Shown here: piece after piece, positions 1 through 6,541 of the stretch
Layout: every line of letters begins with the position of its first letter
Position numbering within the stretch: position 1 is the stretch's first letter
Source: an uncultured Verrucomicrobiales bacterium
Lineage (GTDB): Bacteria; Verrucomicrobiota; Verrucomicrobiae; Limisphaerales; CANJSG01
DNA: 7,666 nt
Assembly: GCA_946480965.1 (NCBI GenBank)
Contig: CAMLMI010000222.1
Coordinates: 1-7,666 of the forward strand
Reading direction: 5' to 3'
The notes under the pieces: model-generated
The model's database searches: none
The model's input: only the letters and a program-made list of their open reading frames with translations
Told to the model about the DNA's origin: nothing
Translations under genes and position numbers: made by a program

Positions 1-129
1 GATTTTCTGCTGACCTGGAATTGCCGCCACATTGCCAATGCCGCCATTGTAGATCGGGTCCGGGCTGTGATTGCCGCAGCGGGTTACACCCCGCCGGTGA
101 TCTGCACGCCGGTGGAGTTGATGCTATAA
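1..129 (+). CDS. PIN-domain (VapC-like) ribonuclease toxin, C-terminal part
   Basis: Frame 1 is open from the window edge to a TAA at 127-129, giving the last 42 residues of a protein. It opens with DFLLTWNCRHIAN and ends with PPVICTPVELML. This matches the C-terminal pattern of PIN-domain toxins of type II toxin-antitoxin systems: an acidic residue of the metal site, then 'LxTWN..HIAN', then a terminal 'ICTPxEL'. The family cleaves RNA in a metal-dependent way and is held in check by a co-encoded antitoxin. The N-terminal half, including the first catalytic acidic residues, lies outside the window, so I cannot tell whether the gene is intact. A small protein gene starts 9 bases downstream. 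The family call rests on a short but characteristic tail. Confidence 0.72.
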   Translation, partial: DFLLTWNCRHIANAAIVDRVRAVIAAAGYTPPVICTPVELML

Positions 130-130
130 T
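122..130 (+). promoter_or_regulatory. Extended -10 promoter element (TGCTATAAT)
   Basis: TGCTATAAT at 122-130 is a perfect sigma-70 extended -10 element: TG, one base, then the consensus hexamer TATAAT. It overlaps the last codons and stop of the PIN gene. No convincing -35 box lies 16-18 bases upstream, but extended -10 promoters can do without one. Transcription would be expected to start about 7 bases downstream, near 136-138. That is immediately before the ATG at 139, so the transcript would be leaderless or nearly so. In such GC-rich sequence the consensus is unlikely to be common by chance, but the overlap with a natural stop codon leaves coincidence possible. Confidence 0.45.
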
Positions 131-138
131 TTGTCGCC

Positions 139-327
139 ATGAAGACTGACCTGCTCAAAGACATCCGAACGGTTCGTGACCGGATCGGCGCGGAATGCGG
201 CTACGATCTGGGACGCTTGGGCGCTTTGGTTCGCCGGGAAGAAGGCGTTACCAGCAAACGCCTCGTCCGTGCCGCCAAGCCATCGCCCCGCCGGACCAGA
301 CGATCCGCTGCGACGGCGGGTTCCTGA
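139..327 (+). CDS. Small protein next to PIN toxin, candidate antitoxin or partner
   Basis: A 62-residue protein beginning MKTDLLKDIRTVRDRIGAECGYDLGRLG. The N-terminal half resembles a widespread class of small hypothetical proteins found beside PIN toxins: 'MKTD..xxxIRxxRDxx', then '[YF]DLxxL', then a run of basic residues. A predicted helix covers about residues 3-20. The tail (about 38-62) is basic and probably disordered, with several Lys and Arg. It starts 9 bases after the PIN stop, an operon-like spacing, and has no clear Shine-Dalgarno. A perfect extended -10 box just upstream could also drive it alone. Antitoxins usually precede their toxins, so an antitoxin role is inferred from position only. 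A larger overlapping frame (from 176) is rejected because its conserved part begins only at 356. Confidence 0.6.
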   Translation: MKTDLLKDIRTVRDRIGAECGYDLGRLGALVRREEGVTSKRLVRAAKPSPRRTRRSAATAGS

Positions 328-355
328 CATTTCGCGCAACGAGAGCATCCACCGC

Positions 356-739
356 ATGATCAAAATCTCCGAAATCGCCTTCTCCTGCTACCCCGTCACC
401 GATGTGGCGCGGGCGCGGGAGTTCTATGAGGACGTGCTCGGGTTGGAGCCCGACCAGATCTTCGGCGAGGCCGGCGGGATGCAGTGGATCGAATACGACA
501 TCGGCGGGGCCACCCTCGCCATCGGCCACGCGCCCGGTTGGAACCCCAGCTCCGACGGTTGCACGGTCGGCCTGGAGGTCGAGGACTTCGACGCCGCCAT
601 CGCGCATCTCAAGGCGAAGAACGTGCGCTTCAAGTTCGAGCCCCTGCCCACACCGGTCTGCCGCATGGCCGCCGTGTTCGACCCCGACAACAACGTCGTC
701 TTCATCCACAAGCGCAACGCGGTGAAGCTGCCCGAATAA
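356..739 (+). CDS. VOC superfamily (glyoxalase/bleomycin-resistance fold) protein
   Basis: A 127-residue single-domain vicinal-oxygen-chelate protein. It shows the usual beta-alpha-beta layout: '[25 protein letters not shown]' (about 8-32), then '[14 protein letters not shown]' (about 44-57), then '[20 protein letters not shown]' (about 71-90), and a closing '[13 protein letters not shown]' (about 108-120). In metal-dependent members a Glu normally sits in the last strand after 'DPDGN'. Here that segment reads VVFIHKR, and no His is evident in the first strand, so a classical metal-bound glyoxalase I role is unlikely. The ATG at 356 is chosen because the family alignment starts there; the upstream in-frame extension to 176 overlaps another gene and is not conserved-looking. 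No clear ribosome binding site. sucD starts 19 bases downstream, so the two may be co-transcribed. Substrate unknown. Confidence 0.85.
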   Translation: MIKISEIAFSCYPVTDVARAREFYEDVLGLEPDQIFGEAGGMQWIEYDIGGATLAIGHAPGWNPSSDGCTVGLEVEDFDAAIAHLKAKNVRFKFEPLPTPVCRMAAVFDPDNNVVFIHKRNAVKLPE

Positions 740-758
740 TTTCAGACCTCTTTTTATC

Positions 759-1682
759 ATGGCCATCCTCGTCACTCCCCAAACCAAGATCCTCGTCCAA
801 GGCATCACCGGCGACTTCGGCGGTCGTCACGCCAAGCTCTCGCTCGACTACGGCACCCAGGTCGTCGCCGGCGTCACCCCCGGCAAGGGCGGACAGTTCT
901 TCGAGCACGCCGGACACCGCGTGCCCATCTTCAACTCCGTGGCCGACGCCGCCCGTGAAACCGGCGCGACCGTCTCCGCCATCTTCGTCCCGCCGCCGTT
1001 CGCCGGCGACGCTATCCTCGAAGGCGTCGCGGCCGGGCTCGACCTCGCCGTGGCCATCACCGAGGGCATTCCCGTGAAGGACATGATCCGCGTGAAGCGC
1101 GCCATGCAAGGCAGCAAGACCCGCTTGATCGGGCCGAATTGCCCCGGCGTGGTGACGCCCGGCACGGGCGACGCCTCCAAGGGCGGCTGCCGCATTGGCA
1201 TTGCGCCCGGCTACATCCACAAGAAAGGCCGCGTCGGCGTTGTGTCCCGCTCCGGCACGTTGACCTACGAGGCCGTCTTCCAGCTCACCAGCAAGGGTAT
1301 TGGTCAGAGCACCTGCGTCGGCATCGGTGGCGACCCGGTCAACGGCACCTCGCACCTCGACGTCGTGAAGCTCTTCAACGACGATCCGGAGACCGTCGGC
1401 ATCATCATGATCGGCGAGATCGGTGGCAGCGCCGAAGTCGAAGCGGCCCGTTGGATCAAAGCCCACTGCAAGAAGCCCGTTGCCGGGTTCATTGCCGGAG
1501 CCACCGCTCCCGCCGGACGCCGCATGGGCCACGCTGGCGCCGTCATCGGCGGCGCGGAAGACACTGCGGCCGCGAAGATCACCGTCTTCAACGAATGCGG
1601 CATCGAAGTCGCCGTGACCCCGAGCGACATGGCCGACGCGCTCATCCGCAAGGCGCAGGCGCTCGGCGTGAAGCTGAGCTGA
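759..1682 (+). CDS. sucD: Succinyl-CoA ligase (ADP/GDP-forming) alpha subunit
   Basis: A 307-residue protein and a clear SucD. With the beta subunit SucC it makes the TCA-cycle enzyme that interconverts succinyl-CoA and succinate with substrate-level phosphorylation, in the cytoplasm. The N-terminal CoA-binding Rossmann domain carries '[13 protein letters not shown]' (13-25) and 'GGVTPGKGG'-like [10 protein letters not shown] (36-45). '[13 protein letters not shown]' (123-135) and '[14 protein letters not shown]' (160-173) follow. The ligase domain has '[10 protein letters not shown]' (188-197) and '[10 protein letters not shown]' (217-226). The phosphorylated histidine is His258 in [11 protein letters not shown]. 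By memory of E. coli SucD (about 289 residues), this protein has two small insertions. One is of about 4 residues near 47-53, and the other is of about 9 residues (TGDASKGGC, 136-144) before the CoA-contacting segment. sucC is not adjacent, which is unusual since sucC and sucD normally form an operon. No Shine-Dalgarno precedes the ATG. A strong terminator follows. Confidence 0.97.
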   Translation: MAILVTPQTKILVQGITGDFGGRHAKLSLDYGTQVVAGVTPGKGGQFFEHAGHRVPIFNSVADAARETGATVSAIFVPPPFAGDAILEGVAAGLDLAVAITEGIPVKDMIRVKRAMQGSKTRLIGPNCPGVVTPGTGDASKGGCRIGIAPGYIHKKGRVGVVSRSGTLTYEAVFQLTSKGIGQSTCVGIGGDPVNGTSHLDVVKLFNDDPETVGIIMIGEIGGSAEVEAARWIKAHCKKPVAGFIAGATAPAGRRMGHAGAVIGGAEDTAAAKITVFNECGIEVAVTPSDMADALIRKAQALGVKLS

Positions 1683-1705
1683 GCCCACGCGGCTGCTTTT
1701 CCAAG

Positions 1706-1740
1706 AACGCCGCCAACCAAGTTGGCGGCGTTTTCTTTTT
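1706..1740 (+). terminator. Rho-independent terminator after sucD
   Basis: A perfect 12-base-pair hairpin has arms AACGCCGCCAAC (1706-1717) and GTTGGCGGCGTT (1721-1732) with a 3-base loop (CAA). A T-rich tail (TTCTTTTT, 1733-1740) follows directly. It lies 23 bases after the sucD stop and should end the sucD transcript. The reverse orientation lacks an equally good T tract, so it is expected to work mainly on the + strand. Confidence 0.93.
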
Positions 1741-1846
1741 CCGGAGAACACCCTGCGAACGCATTTGTCCGTGCGTGGACCGCCTTTCGGTTTGAACCCA
1801 GGGAGTGTTTCCGGAGACTCGGGGCCGACCGCCGTTCACCGCGTCG

Positions 1847-2755
1847 ATGGACCTGCTCGATTTCATCCTGAACCTCGCCGGACTGCTGCTCTGGTTCGGC
1901 TGGCGCCAGACCCGGGCGCGGCTCGTCGTGCCCAACGCGGGCATCAGCCTGCTCTCCACGCTCCGCCGGACCGACGCGGGCGAACATCGCACCCATCTGC
2001 TGCCGCTCTTGGCCGGACTGCTCGTCGTGCGTTGGCTGGTCTATTGGCAGGTGGGCCAGAGCGTGGACTGGGTCGCACGGCTCCGCTTCGGCCTGTTGCC
2101 GGTGCCCTTCCGCAGCGGCTACTGGGACTTCATGCTGCTCTATTCGGTCGGCAGCTTCCTCCACGCGGTGGCCGTGGCGTATCTCTGGCTGGTGCTGCTT
2201 TCCATCCTCCATCCCCGCGCGGTGGACACGCCGCAGAACCGCTTTGTCCGCGAACAGCTCGGCGTGCTGGACGCGCTGCCGTGGGCGCTCCGGCTCTTGC
2301 TGCCCGGCGTCGCGGTCGGCGCGGCGTGGATGCTGGCGGGGCCGGTCTTCGAGTGGATGAACCTGATCCCGGAGGCGAAGTCTCTGGGCCACCGAGGCCA
2401 ACAGGCGCTGGTCAACGGCCTCGCCCTCTATCTGGAACTGCGCTGGCTGATCGTGGGCCTATTGGCCGTGGGCTTGCTCAACAGCTACGTCTATCTCGGC
2501 CGCGCGACGGTCTGGGCCTATGTGCAAACCACCTCCCAGACGCTGCTGCTGCCGTTGCGCTGGGTGCTGGAACTTCCGGGAGCCTTGCTGGGCCGCATCA
2601 GCAAAAGCGATTGGGCCGTTCTCACGGGGCAATTCCTCGCCCTCCGCTTCGGCCGGGTCGATCTTGTGCCCGTCGTGGCCATCGTCGGGGTTTTCCTCGG
2701 CACCGACCGTGCGATCCGCGCCCTGGCCCTGCTCTATTCGCAGTTGCCGTTTTAA
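1847..2755 (+). CDS. YggT-family-like integral membrane protein
   Basis: A 302-residue, very hydrophobic protein with about six membrane segments (roughly residues 2-19, 50-68, 93-121, 145-167, 186-217 and 273-297). The C-terminal half shows a YggT-like pattern: a long hydrophobic helix, then a loop with 'LLLPLRWVLELPG' (233-245), then 'RVDLVPVVAIVGVFLG' (270-285), matching the family's '(I/V)DLxPhh' motif. The first half may be a divergent second copy, since YggT proteins often hold two. The family is poorly characterised; roles in envelope and ion or osmotic stress have been suggested. The ATG at 1847 is preferred because MDLLDFILNL begins the first membrane helix. A GTG at 1805 would add 14 polar residues. 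No clear Shine-Dalgarno. It stands alone after the sucD terminator, and its stop overlaps that of the convergent dehydratase gene. Confidence 0.75.
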   Translation: MDLLDFILNLAGLLLWFGWRQTRARLVVPNAGISLLSTLRRTDAGEHRTHLLPLLAGLLVVRWLVYWQVGQSVDWVARLRFGLLPVPFRSGYWDFMLLYSVGSFLHAVAVAYLWLVLLSILHPRAVDTPQNRFVREQLGVLDALPWALRLLLPGVAVGAAWMLAGPVFEWMNLIPEAKSLGHRGQQALVNGLALYLELRWLIVGLLAVGLLNSYVYLGRATVWAYVQTTSQTLLLPLRWVLELPGALLGRISKSDWAVLTGQFLALRFGRVDLVPVVAIVGVFLGTDRAIRALALLYSQLPF

Positions 2756-3045
2756 CTCACCAGCTTGCCCGCCGCCGCGTCGCACTTCGCGGCCAGTGCG
2801 AAATCCTTTTCCGTGAGACCGCCCGCGTCGTGCGTGGTGAGCGCGAGCGAGACCTTGTTCCAGCGGATGTCGATGTCGGGATGGTGCCACGCCTTCTCCG
2901 CCAGCTTGGCCACGGCGTTGATGAACTTCACCGCGACCACGAAGTCCTTGAACGCATAGGTGCGTCGGATGACCGAACCCTTCTTCGTCCAGTCGGGCAC
3001 GGTGTTCAGGGCGGCCTTGATCTGCGGTGGGGAGAGCTTCGTCAT
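2752..3045 (-). CDS. phhB: Pterin-4a-carbinolamine dehydratase (4a-hydroxytetrahydrobiopterin dehydratase)
   Basis: A 97-residue cytoplasmic protein of full family length, read on the minus strand. The enzyme dehydrates 4a-hydroxytetrahydropterin formed by aromatic amino acid hydroxylases, recycling the pterin. The family signature is present: E50-K-A-W-H54-H55-P56-D57, then W62, then T71-H72 and D81. The two histidines and later His-Asp set form the active site. 'LSPPQIKAALNTVPDW' at the N-terminus is also typical. No phenylalanine hydroxylase gene is in the window. Bacterial homologues without one are thought to serve other pterins, possibly molybdopterin; moeA lies close by, divergently. 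The stop overlaps the YggT-like gene's stop by 4 bases (2752-2755). Upstream, 86 bases separate it from the divergent gene at 3132. No Shine-Dalgarno is evident. Confidence 0.93.
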   Translation of the reverse strand: MTKLSPPQIKAALNTVPDWTKKGSVIRRTYAFKDFVVAVKFINAVAKLAEKAWHHPDIDIRWNKVSLALTTHDAGGLTEKDFALAAKCDAAAGKLVS

Positions 3046-3131
3046 GGAGCACCAGTGCCACAGCCGCGCGACGCGGCCAACGGCAAAGTCCGCAGTCTTG
3101 CGCCGTGGAATCGCCCCGCCAGACTCCCGCC

Positions 3132-3383
3132 ATGCGAGACCTGCAACACCCGCGCTGGATGTGGCTCAAAGCGGTTTTGTTCCTCGTCATCGGGCTGGTC
3201 GCGGGCGGGCTGTTGCTCGCGGAATCGCCGCATTGGCGGACCCTGCTGTATCTGTCGCTCGTGGTCTGGGCCTTCTGCCGCGCCTACTACTTCGCCTTCT
3301 ACGTCATCGAGCGCTACATCGATCCCGCGTTCCGGTTCTCCGGGCTCTGGTCCGTGGTGCAATACTGGGTCCGCCGTCGCTGA
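3132..3383 (+). CDS. Small two-helix membrane protein of unknown function
   Basis: An 83-residue protein with two predicted membrane helices, about residues 11-30 (WLKAVLFLVIGLVAGGLLLA) and 36-57 (ending ...FCRAYYFAFYVIE). A short basic, aromatic tail ends in VQYWVRRR. The Tyr-rich 'RAYYFAFYVIERYIDP' stretch straddling the second helix is distinctive and is the best handle for a homology search. I do not assign a function. The ATG at 3132 is chosen because residues before it in frame are polar and not conserved-looking. moeA begins 28 bases after its stop with no terminator between, so the two are probably co-transcribed. It is divergent from the pterin dehydratase gene. No clear ribosome binding site. 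Confidence 0.72.
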   Translation: MRDLQHPRWMWLKAVLFLVIGLVAGGLLLAESPHWRTLLYLSLVVWAFCRAYYFAFYVIERYIDPAFRFSGLWSVVQYWVRRR

Positions 3384-3410
3384 AGCGCCGTTTCATCGGC
3401 CCAACTTCCC

Positions 3411-4619
3411 ATGCTCGAACTTGAAGAAGCCCTGGCACGAATGGTGGCCCGCATCCGTCCTCTTGGCACCGAGCGGGTGCCCGTCGCCGAAGCGGCGGGG
3501 CGCATCTTGGCGGAGCCGCTGGTCTCGCCCGTGCCGCTGCCGCTCTTCGACAACTCGGCCTTCGACGGCTACGCGGTCCGCGCCCGCGACGTGGCGAACG
3601 CGGCGGCGGATTCGCCGATCTGGCTGAAGCTCTGCGGCACGGTCGCGGCGGGCGATGCGCCGGACTTCACCGTGGAACCGGGCACGGCTGCGCGGATCTT
3701 CACCGGCGCGATGCTGCCCGACGGAGCGGACGCCGTGGTGATGCAGGAAGACACCGTGAGCGATTCCGCCGCGCGCCCCGGAGAAATCGGCGTCCTCGCT
3801 CCGGTCAAACCCTGGGAAGCCGTGCGGTTGCGGGGCGAAGAGCTCAAGGCCGGCGCGCCGCTTCTGGAACGCGGGACGATGCTGGGCACCGGAGCCTGTG
3901 GATTGCTGGCCGCCGTGGGCTGCGCGGACGCGCCCGTCGCGCGACGTCCCGTCGTCGGGCTGCTTTCCACGGGCAGCGAGCTGCGCTTGCCGGGAGAACC
4001 TTTGGCGCGCGGCCAGATCTACGAGAGCAACCGCGCGCAGTTGCTCCCGCTGCTCCGCGCTTGCGGAGCGGCCGTGTGCGACTACGGCCTCGTGCCCGAC
4101 GACCTCGCGGCGACCGAGACGGTCCTGCGGCGCGGCTTGGAGGAATGCGACGCGCTCATCACCTCCGGCGGCGTTTCCGTGGGCGAACTGGACCATGTGC
4201 GCGACGCCTTCGTCGGGCTCGGCGGCACGATTGATTTCTGGAAGGTCGCGGTGAAGCCGGGTAAGCCCTTCGTCTTCGGCGAACACGGCGGCAAACATCT
4301 CTTCGGCCTGCCGGGCAATCCCGTTTCATCCTGGGTCACGTTCTGGCTGATGGTCCGCCCCGCCCTGTTGGCGATGCAGGGAGCCGCCGAACTCTCGCCG
4401 CCCACGAGCTGGGGCGAGTTGGAGGAACCGCTGCGAAATCCCGGCAATCGCCGACACTTCGTCCGCGTCGTCCGCTCGGATCGAGGAAAGGTCCGCACGG
4501 CGGGCATCCAGGGCTCCCACGCCCTGGCGGCCTTGGCGCGGGCCAGCGGCCTGGTGGATGTGCCTCCCGGCGCGGTGCTGGAAACGGGCAGCCGGGTGGA
4601 AGTGCTCCTGTTGCCCTGA
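3411..4619 (+). CDS. moeA: Molybdopterin molybdenumtransferase MoeA
   Basis: A 402-residue protein, near the usual length (E. coli about 411). MoeA inserts molybdate into adenylylated molybdopterin, the last common step of molybdenum cofactor synthesis, in the cytoplasm. Domain order is normal. 'PLFDNSAFDGYAVR' (44-57, key Asp52) and 'IFTGAMLPDGADAVVMQED' (96-114) come first. The MogA-like domain has 'LLSTGSELRLPG' (184-195, Glu190), 'IYESNRAQLLPLL' (203-215) and 'ITSGGVSVGELDHV' (250-263, Asp261). 'FWKVAVKPGKPFVFG' (276-290) and 'FGLPGNPVSSWVTF' (298-311) follow, and domain IV ends the protein. Where E. coli has Asp142 in RRRGEDI, this protein has Glu144 in LRGEELKAG, a conservative change at a position reported to matter. 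It probably shares a transcript with the small membrane protein upstream. No molybdoenzyme is in the window. Confidence 0.97.
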   Translation: MLELEEALARMVARIRPLGTERVPVAEAAGRILAEPLVSPVPLPLFDNSAFDGYAVRARDVANAAADSPIWLKLCGTVAAGDAPDFTVEPGTAARIFTGAMLPDGADAVVMQEDTVSDSAARPGEIGVLAPVKPWEAVRLRGEELKAGAPLLERGTMLGTGACGLLAAVGCADAPVARRPVVGLLSTGSELRLPGEPLARGQIYESNRAQLLPLLRACGAAVCDYGLVPDDLAATETVLRRGLEECDALITSGGVSVGELDHVRDAFVGLGGTIDFWKVAVKPGKPFVFGEHGGKHLFGLPGNPVSSWVTFWLMVRPALLAMQGAAELSPPTSWGELEEPLRNPGNRRHFVRVVRSDRGKVRTAGIQGSHALAALARASGLVDVPPGAVLETGSRVEVLLLP

Positions 4620-4797
4620 GCCGCAAACGCGCGCGCTTGATTCGGCGCGATCAAGATGGGGCACCGTTTGTCCGTGCCACCGGGATGATGGGCTTCAAAG
4701 GTCAGGCTGGAAACTTGTCCCGCTCTGTCCCAGCGTCGATCCGGTTCAGCCGGATGGTTCTGGACTCGGGAAATCAGGCTTCCATGCACCGCAAACC
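4620..4797 (+). other. Non-coding gap between moeA and the PhnB-like gene
   Basis: These 178 bases hold no credible gene. I see one short inverted repeat, ATCCGG-TTCAG-CCGGAT (4739-4755), with a 6-base stem and no T tract, so it is not a convincing terminator. No good -35/-10 pair is visible, although the spacing suggests that a promoter for the downstream VOC gene lies here. Confidence 0.4.
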
Positions 4798-5193
4798 ATG
4801 AAACCAGCCCCTTTCAAACCCGTCGGCCACACGTCCGTTTCGCCCTACCTCGTCGTCGCCGATGCGGCGGCCACCATCCGTTTCCTGGTCGCGGTGTTTG
4901 GCGCGCTGGAGCTGCGCCGCCACACCGACCCGGCGAGCGGCCGGATCATGCACGCCGAGGTGCGGCTGGACGACACGGTCGTAATGCTGGGCGACCAGTT
5001 GGAAGGTGTCTGGCCGGCGGTGGCGGCGCACGTGCACGTCTATGTGCCCGATGTGGACGCGAGCTTTGCCAAAGCCTTGGCCCACGGCGCGATCGCCGTC
5101 CAGGAGCCGGTGCGCAAAGGCGACGAGGACAAACGCGGCGGATTCAAGGACGCGGGCGGCACCACCTGGTGGGTGGCGACCAAGCAGGAGTGA
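4798..5193 (+). CDS. PhnB-like VOC/glyoxalase-fold protein
   Basis: A 131-residue single-domain protein. The pattern is that of PhnB-type VOC proteins: 'VSPYLVVADAAATIRFLVAVFGALELRR' (14-41), 'GRIMHAEVRLDDTVVMLGDQ' (48-67), 'HVHVYVPDVDASFAKALAHGA' (78-98), and a tail 'GGFKDAGGTTWWVATKQE' (114-131). The histidine in 'IMHAE' (His52) is conserved in the family. Two usual signatures are altered: 'FYxxxFGA' reads FLVAVFGA, and 'DPFGNxWxxAT' reads DAGGTTWWVAT. Enzymatic activity and substrate are unknown; the family includes stress and antibiotic-resistance relatives. ATG 4798 is chosen because MKPAPFKPVG is the natural family start; an in-frame extension upstream runs into moeA. Another VOC protein occurs at 356-739, but the two are not close paralogues. 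95 bases separate it from the next gene. Confidence 0.85.
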   Translation: MKPAPFKPVGHTSVSPYLVVADAAATIRFLVAVFGALELRRHTDPASGRIMHAEVRLDDTVVMLGDQLEGVWPAVAAHVHVYVPDVDASFAKALAHGAIAVQEPVRKGDEDKRGGFKDAGGTTWWVATKQE

Positions 5194-5278
5194 CCGCGTA
5201 ATTTTTCTGCCGAAGAGATGTCCCGGATAGGGCGGGCCGTTCGTCCTAGGATTGGAACCGGAGCAACAAACCAGAAAC

Positions 5279-5283
5279 AGGAG
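5279..5283 (+). promoter_or_regulatory. Strong Shine-Dalgarno before the Asp-box propeller gene
   Basis: AGGAG at 5279-5283 lies 5 bases upstream of the ATG at 5289. It is the only clear ribosome binding site in the window. Most other genes here start without one, which suggests that this gene is translated efficiently and fixes its start. Confidence 0.7.
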
Positions 5284-5288
5284 ACAAC

Positions 5289-6455
5289 ATGAGCAAGGTC
5301 CGAGTGTTGGTCGGCACAAAGAAGGGCGCGTTCATCTGCACGGCGGACGGCACGCGCAAGCAATGGGACATCAGCGGCCCGCACTTCGCGGGTTGGGAGA
5401 TGTATCACCTCAAGGGCTCGCCCGTTGACCCGAACCGCCTCTACGCCTCCCAGACCAGCGGCTGGTTCGGCCAGATCATCCAGCGCTCCGACGACGGCGG
5501 CAAAACGTGGCACACACCCGGCAGCAAACCCGAGGACCTCGTCGGCGAGCACGGATTTCCCAAGGGCGAAAGCAACCGCTTCGCCTACGAAGGCGAGGTC
5601 GGCACGCACATGTGGTATGACGGCACGCAGCACCCGTGGGAGTTCAAGCGCATCTGGCACATCGAACCCTCATTGACCGATCCCGATGTCGCCTACGCCG
5701 GGGCGGAGGACGCCGCGCTTTTCAAGACGACCGACGGCGGCAAGAGCTGGAAGGAACTGCCCGCGCTGCGCCAGACCAAGAGCGCCCTGTGGCAACCCGG
5801 CGCGGGCGGCATGGGCTTGCACACCATCCTGCTCGATCCCCGCGACGAGAAACGCATCACCATCGCCATCTCGGCCGCCGGCGCTTTCCGCACCGACGAC
5901 GGCGGGCTCAGCTGGAAGCCGATCAACAAGGGGTTGAAGTCCCAGTTCGAGCTGCCCGATCCCGACGCCGAAGTCGGCCACTGCGTCCACCGCATCGCCG
6001 CCCACCGCTCCCGGCCCGACGTGCTCTTCATGCAGAAGCACTGGGACATCATGCGCAGCGACAACGCCGGCGATCTCTGGAGCGAAGTCAGCGGCAATCT
6101 CCCGACCGACTTCGGCTTCCCCATCGACGTCCACGCGCACGAACCCGAGACGATCTACGTCGTGCCCATCACGAGCGATTCGCTCCACTACCCGCCCGAC
6201 GGCAAACTGCGCGTCTATCGCAGCAAGACCGGCGGCAACGAATGGGAACCTCTGACCAAGGGCCTGCCCCAGCAGAACTGCTACGTGAACATCCTCCGCG
6301 ACGCGATGGCGGTGGATTCGCTGGACGACTGCGGCATCTACTTCGGCACGACCGGCGGCCAGGTCTATTGCTCCCCCGACGGCGGCAACACCTGGGACGC
6401 CATCGTCCGCGACCTGCCGCCGGTGTATTCGGTGGAGGTGCAGACGTTGAACTGA
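5289..6455 (+). CDS. Asp-box (BNR) repeat beta-propeller protein, sialidase/VPS10-like fold
   Basis: A 388-residue protein made of propeller blades. Six Asp-box motifs (S/T-x-D-x-G-x-x-W) or near versions are visible: SDDGGKTW (67-74), TTDGGKSW (147-154), TDDGGLSW (202-209), SDNAGDLW (257-264), SKTGGNEW (312-319, degenerate) and SPDGGNTW (362-369). The N-terminus '[17 protein letters not shown]' (4-20) is typical of the group often labelled 'exo-alpha-sialidase' or 'glycosyl hydrolase'. The arginine triad of true sialidases is not evident, and there is no signal peptide, so the protein is probably cytoplasmic and that label probably misleads. Asp boxes are structural and do not define a reaction. 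It has the window's only strong Shine-Dalgarno. The next gene, 86 bases downstream, encodes a MoaD/ThiS-like protein. As I recall, this pairing recurs in other bacteria, which hints at a joint function. Confidence 0.88.
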   Translation: MSKVRVLVGTKKGAFICTADGTRKQWDISGPHFAGWEMYHLKGSPVDPNRLYASQTSGWFGQIIQRSDDGGKTWHTPGSKPEDLVGEHGFPKGESNRFAYEGEVGTHMWYDGTQHPWEFKRIWHIEPSLTDPDVAYAGAEDAALFKTTDGGKSWKELPALRQTKSALWQPGAGGMGLHTILLDPRDEKRITIAISAAGAFRTDDGGLSWKPINKGLKSQFELPDPDAEVGHCVHRIAAHRSRPDVLFMQKHWDIMRSDNAGDLWSEVSGNLPTDFGFPIDVHAHEPETIYVVPITSDSLHYPPDGKLRVYRSKTGGNEWEPLTKGLPQQNCYVNILRDAMAVDSLDDCGIYFGTTGGQVYCSPDGGNTWDAIVRDLPPVYSVEVQTLN

Positions 6456-6460
6456 ACTTG

Positions 6461-6527
6461 GACACGAATTGCACGAATGCCCACGAATTCAGCCCGGCCA
6501 TTCGTGCCAATCCGTGGAATTCGTGTC
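6461..6527 (+). repeat. Palindromic repeat built from CACGAAT heptamers
   Basis: This non-coding element fills most of the 86-base gap. The outer arms GACACGAATT (6461-6470) and AATTCGTGTC (6518-6527) are perfect complements. Inside, GCACGAATG (6471-6479) is complementary to CATTCGTGC (6499-6507). The left side has three CACGAAT units (6463, 6472 and 6482). The right side has ATTCGTG at 6500 and 6519 plus one degenerate copy near 6510. Units are spaced 9-10 bases apart, so several alternative foldings exist. It ends 14 bases before the MoaD-like start codon and lacks a T tract. I recall similar interspersed repeats from Verrucomicrobiota and related genomes. It could stabilise mRNA ends or tune expression between the genes. 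Confidence 0.82.
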
Positions 6528-6541
6528 TCAACCAACTTCCA

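Noticed and set aside
176..739. A 187-codon + frame covering the VOC gene and part of the small gene upstream
   Set aside because: Only the part from 356 on matches the VOC family. The upstream extension overlaps the 139-327 gene in another frame and looks like chance coding.
702..1751. A 349-codon minus-strand frame opposite sucD
   Set aside because: Its composition follows the complement of sucD codons, and it spans the terminator. sucD is unambiguous on the other strand.
1764..1774. The 11-base string TTTGTCCGTGC, which recurs at 4667-4677; both copies are intergenic
   Set aside because: Flanks share nothing further and neither copy sits at a consistent position relative to a start codon, so chance is the simpler explanation.
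3063..3077. Inverted repeat GCCGCG-CGA-CGCGGC in the divergent gap
   Set aside because: Short and pure GC, as expected by chance here. No -35/-10 pair is placed to make it a clear operator.
1765..3627. A 620-codon + frame
   Set aside because: Rich in Arg, Pro and Ala and lacking domain motifs. It runs across the YggT-like gene, the opposite-strand dehydratase and the start of moeA, as expected of a GC-rich shadow frame.
5247..5252. TAGGAT as a -10 box for the propeller gene
   Set aside because: No matching -35 sequence lies 16-18 bases upstream, so the promoter call would be a guess.
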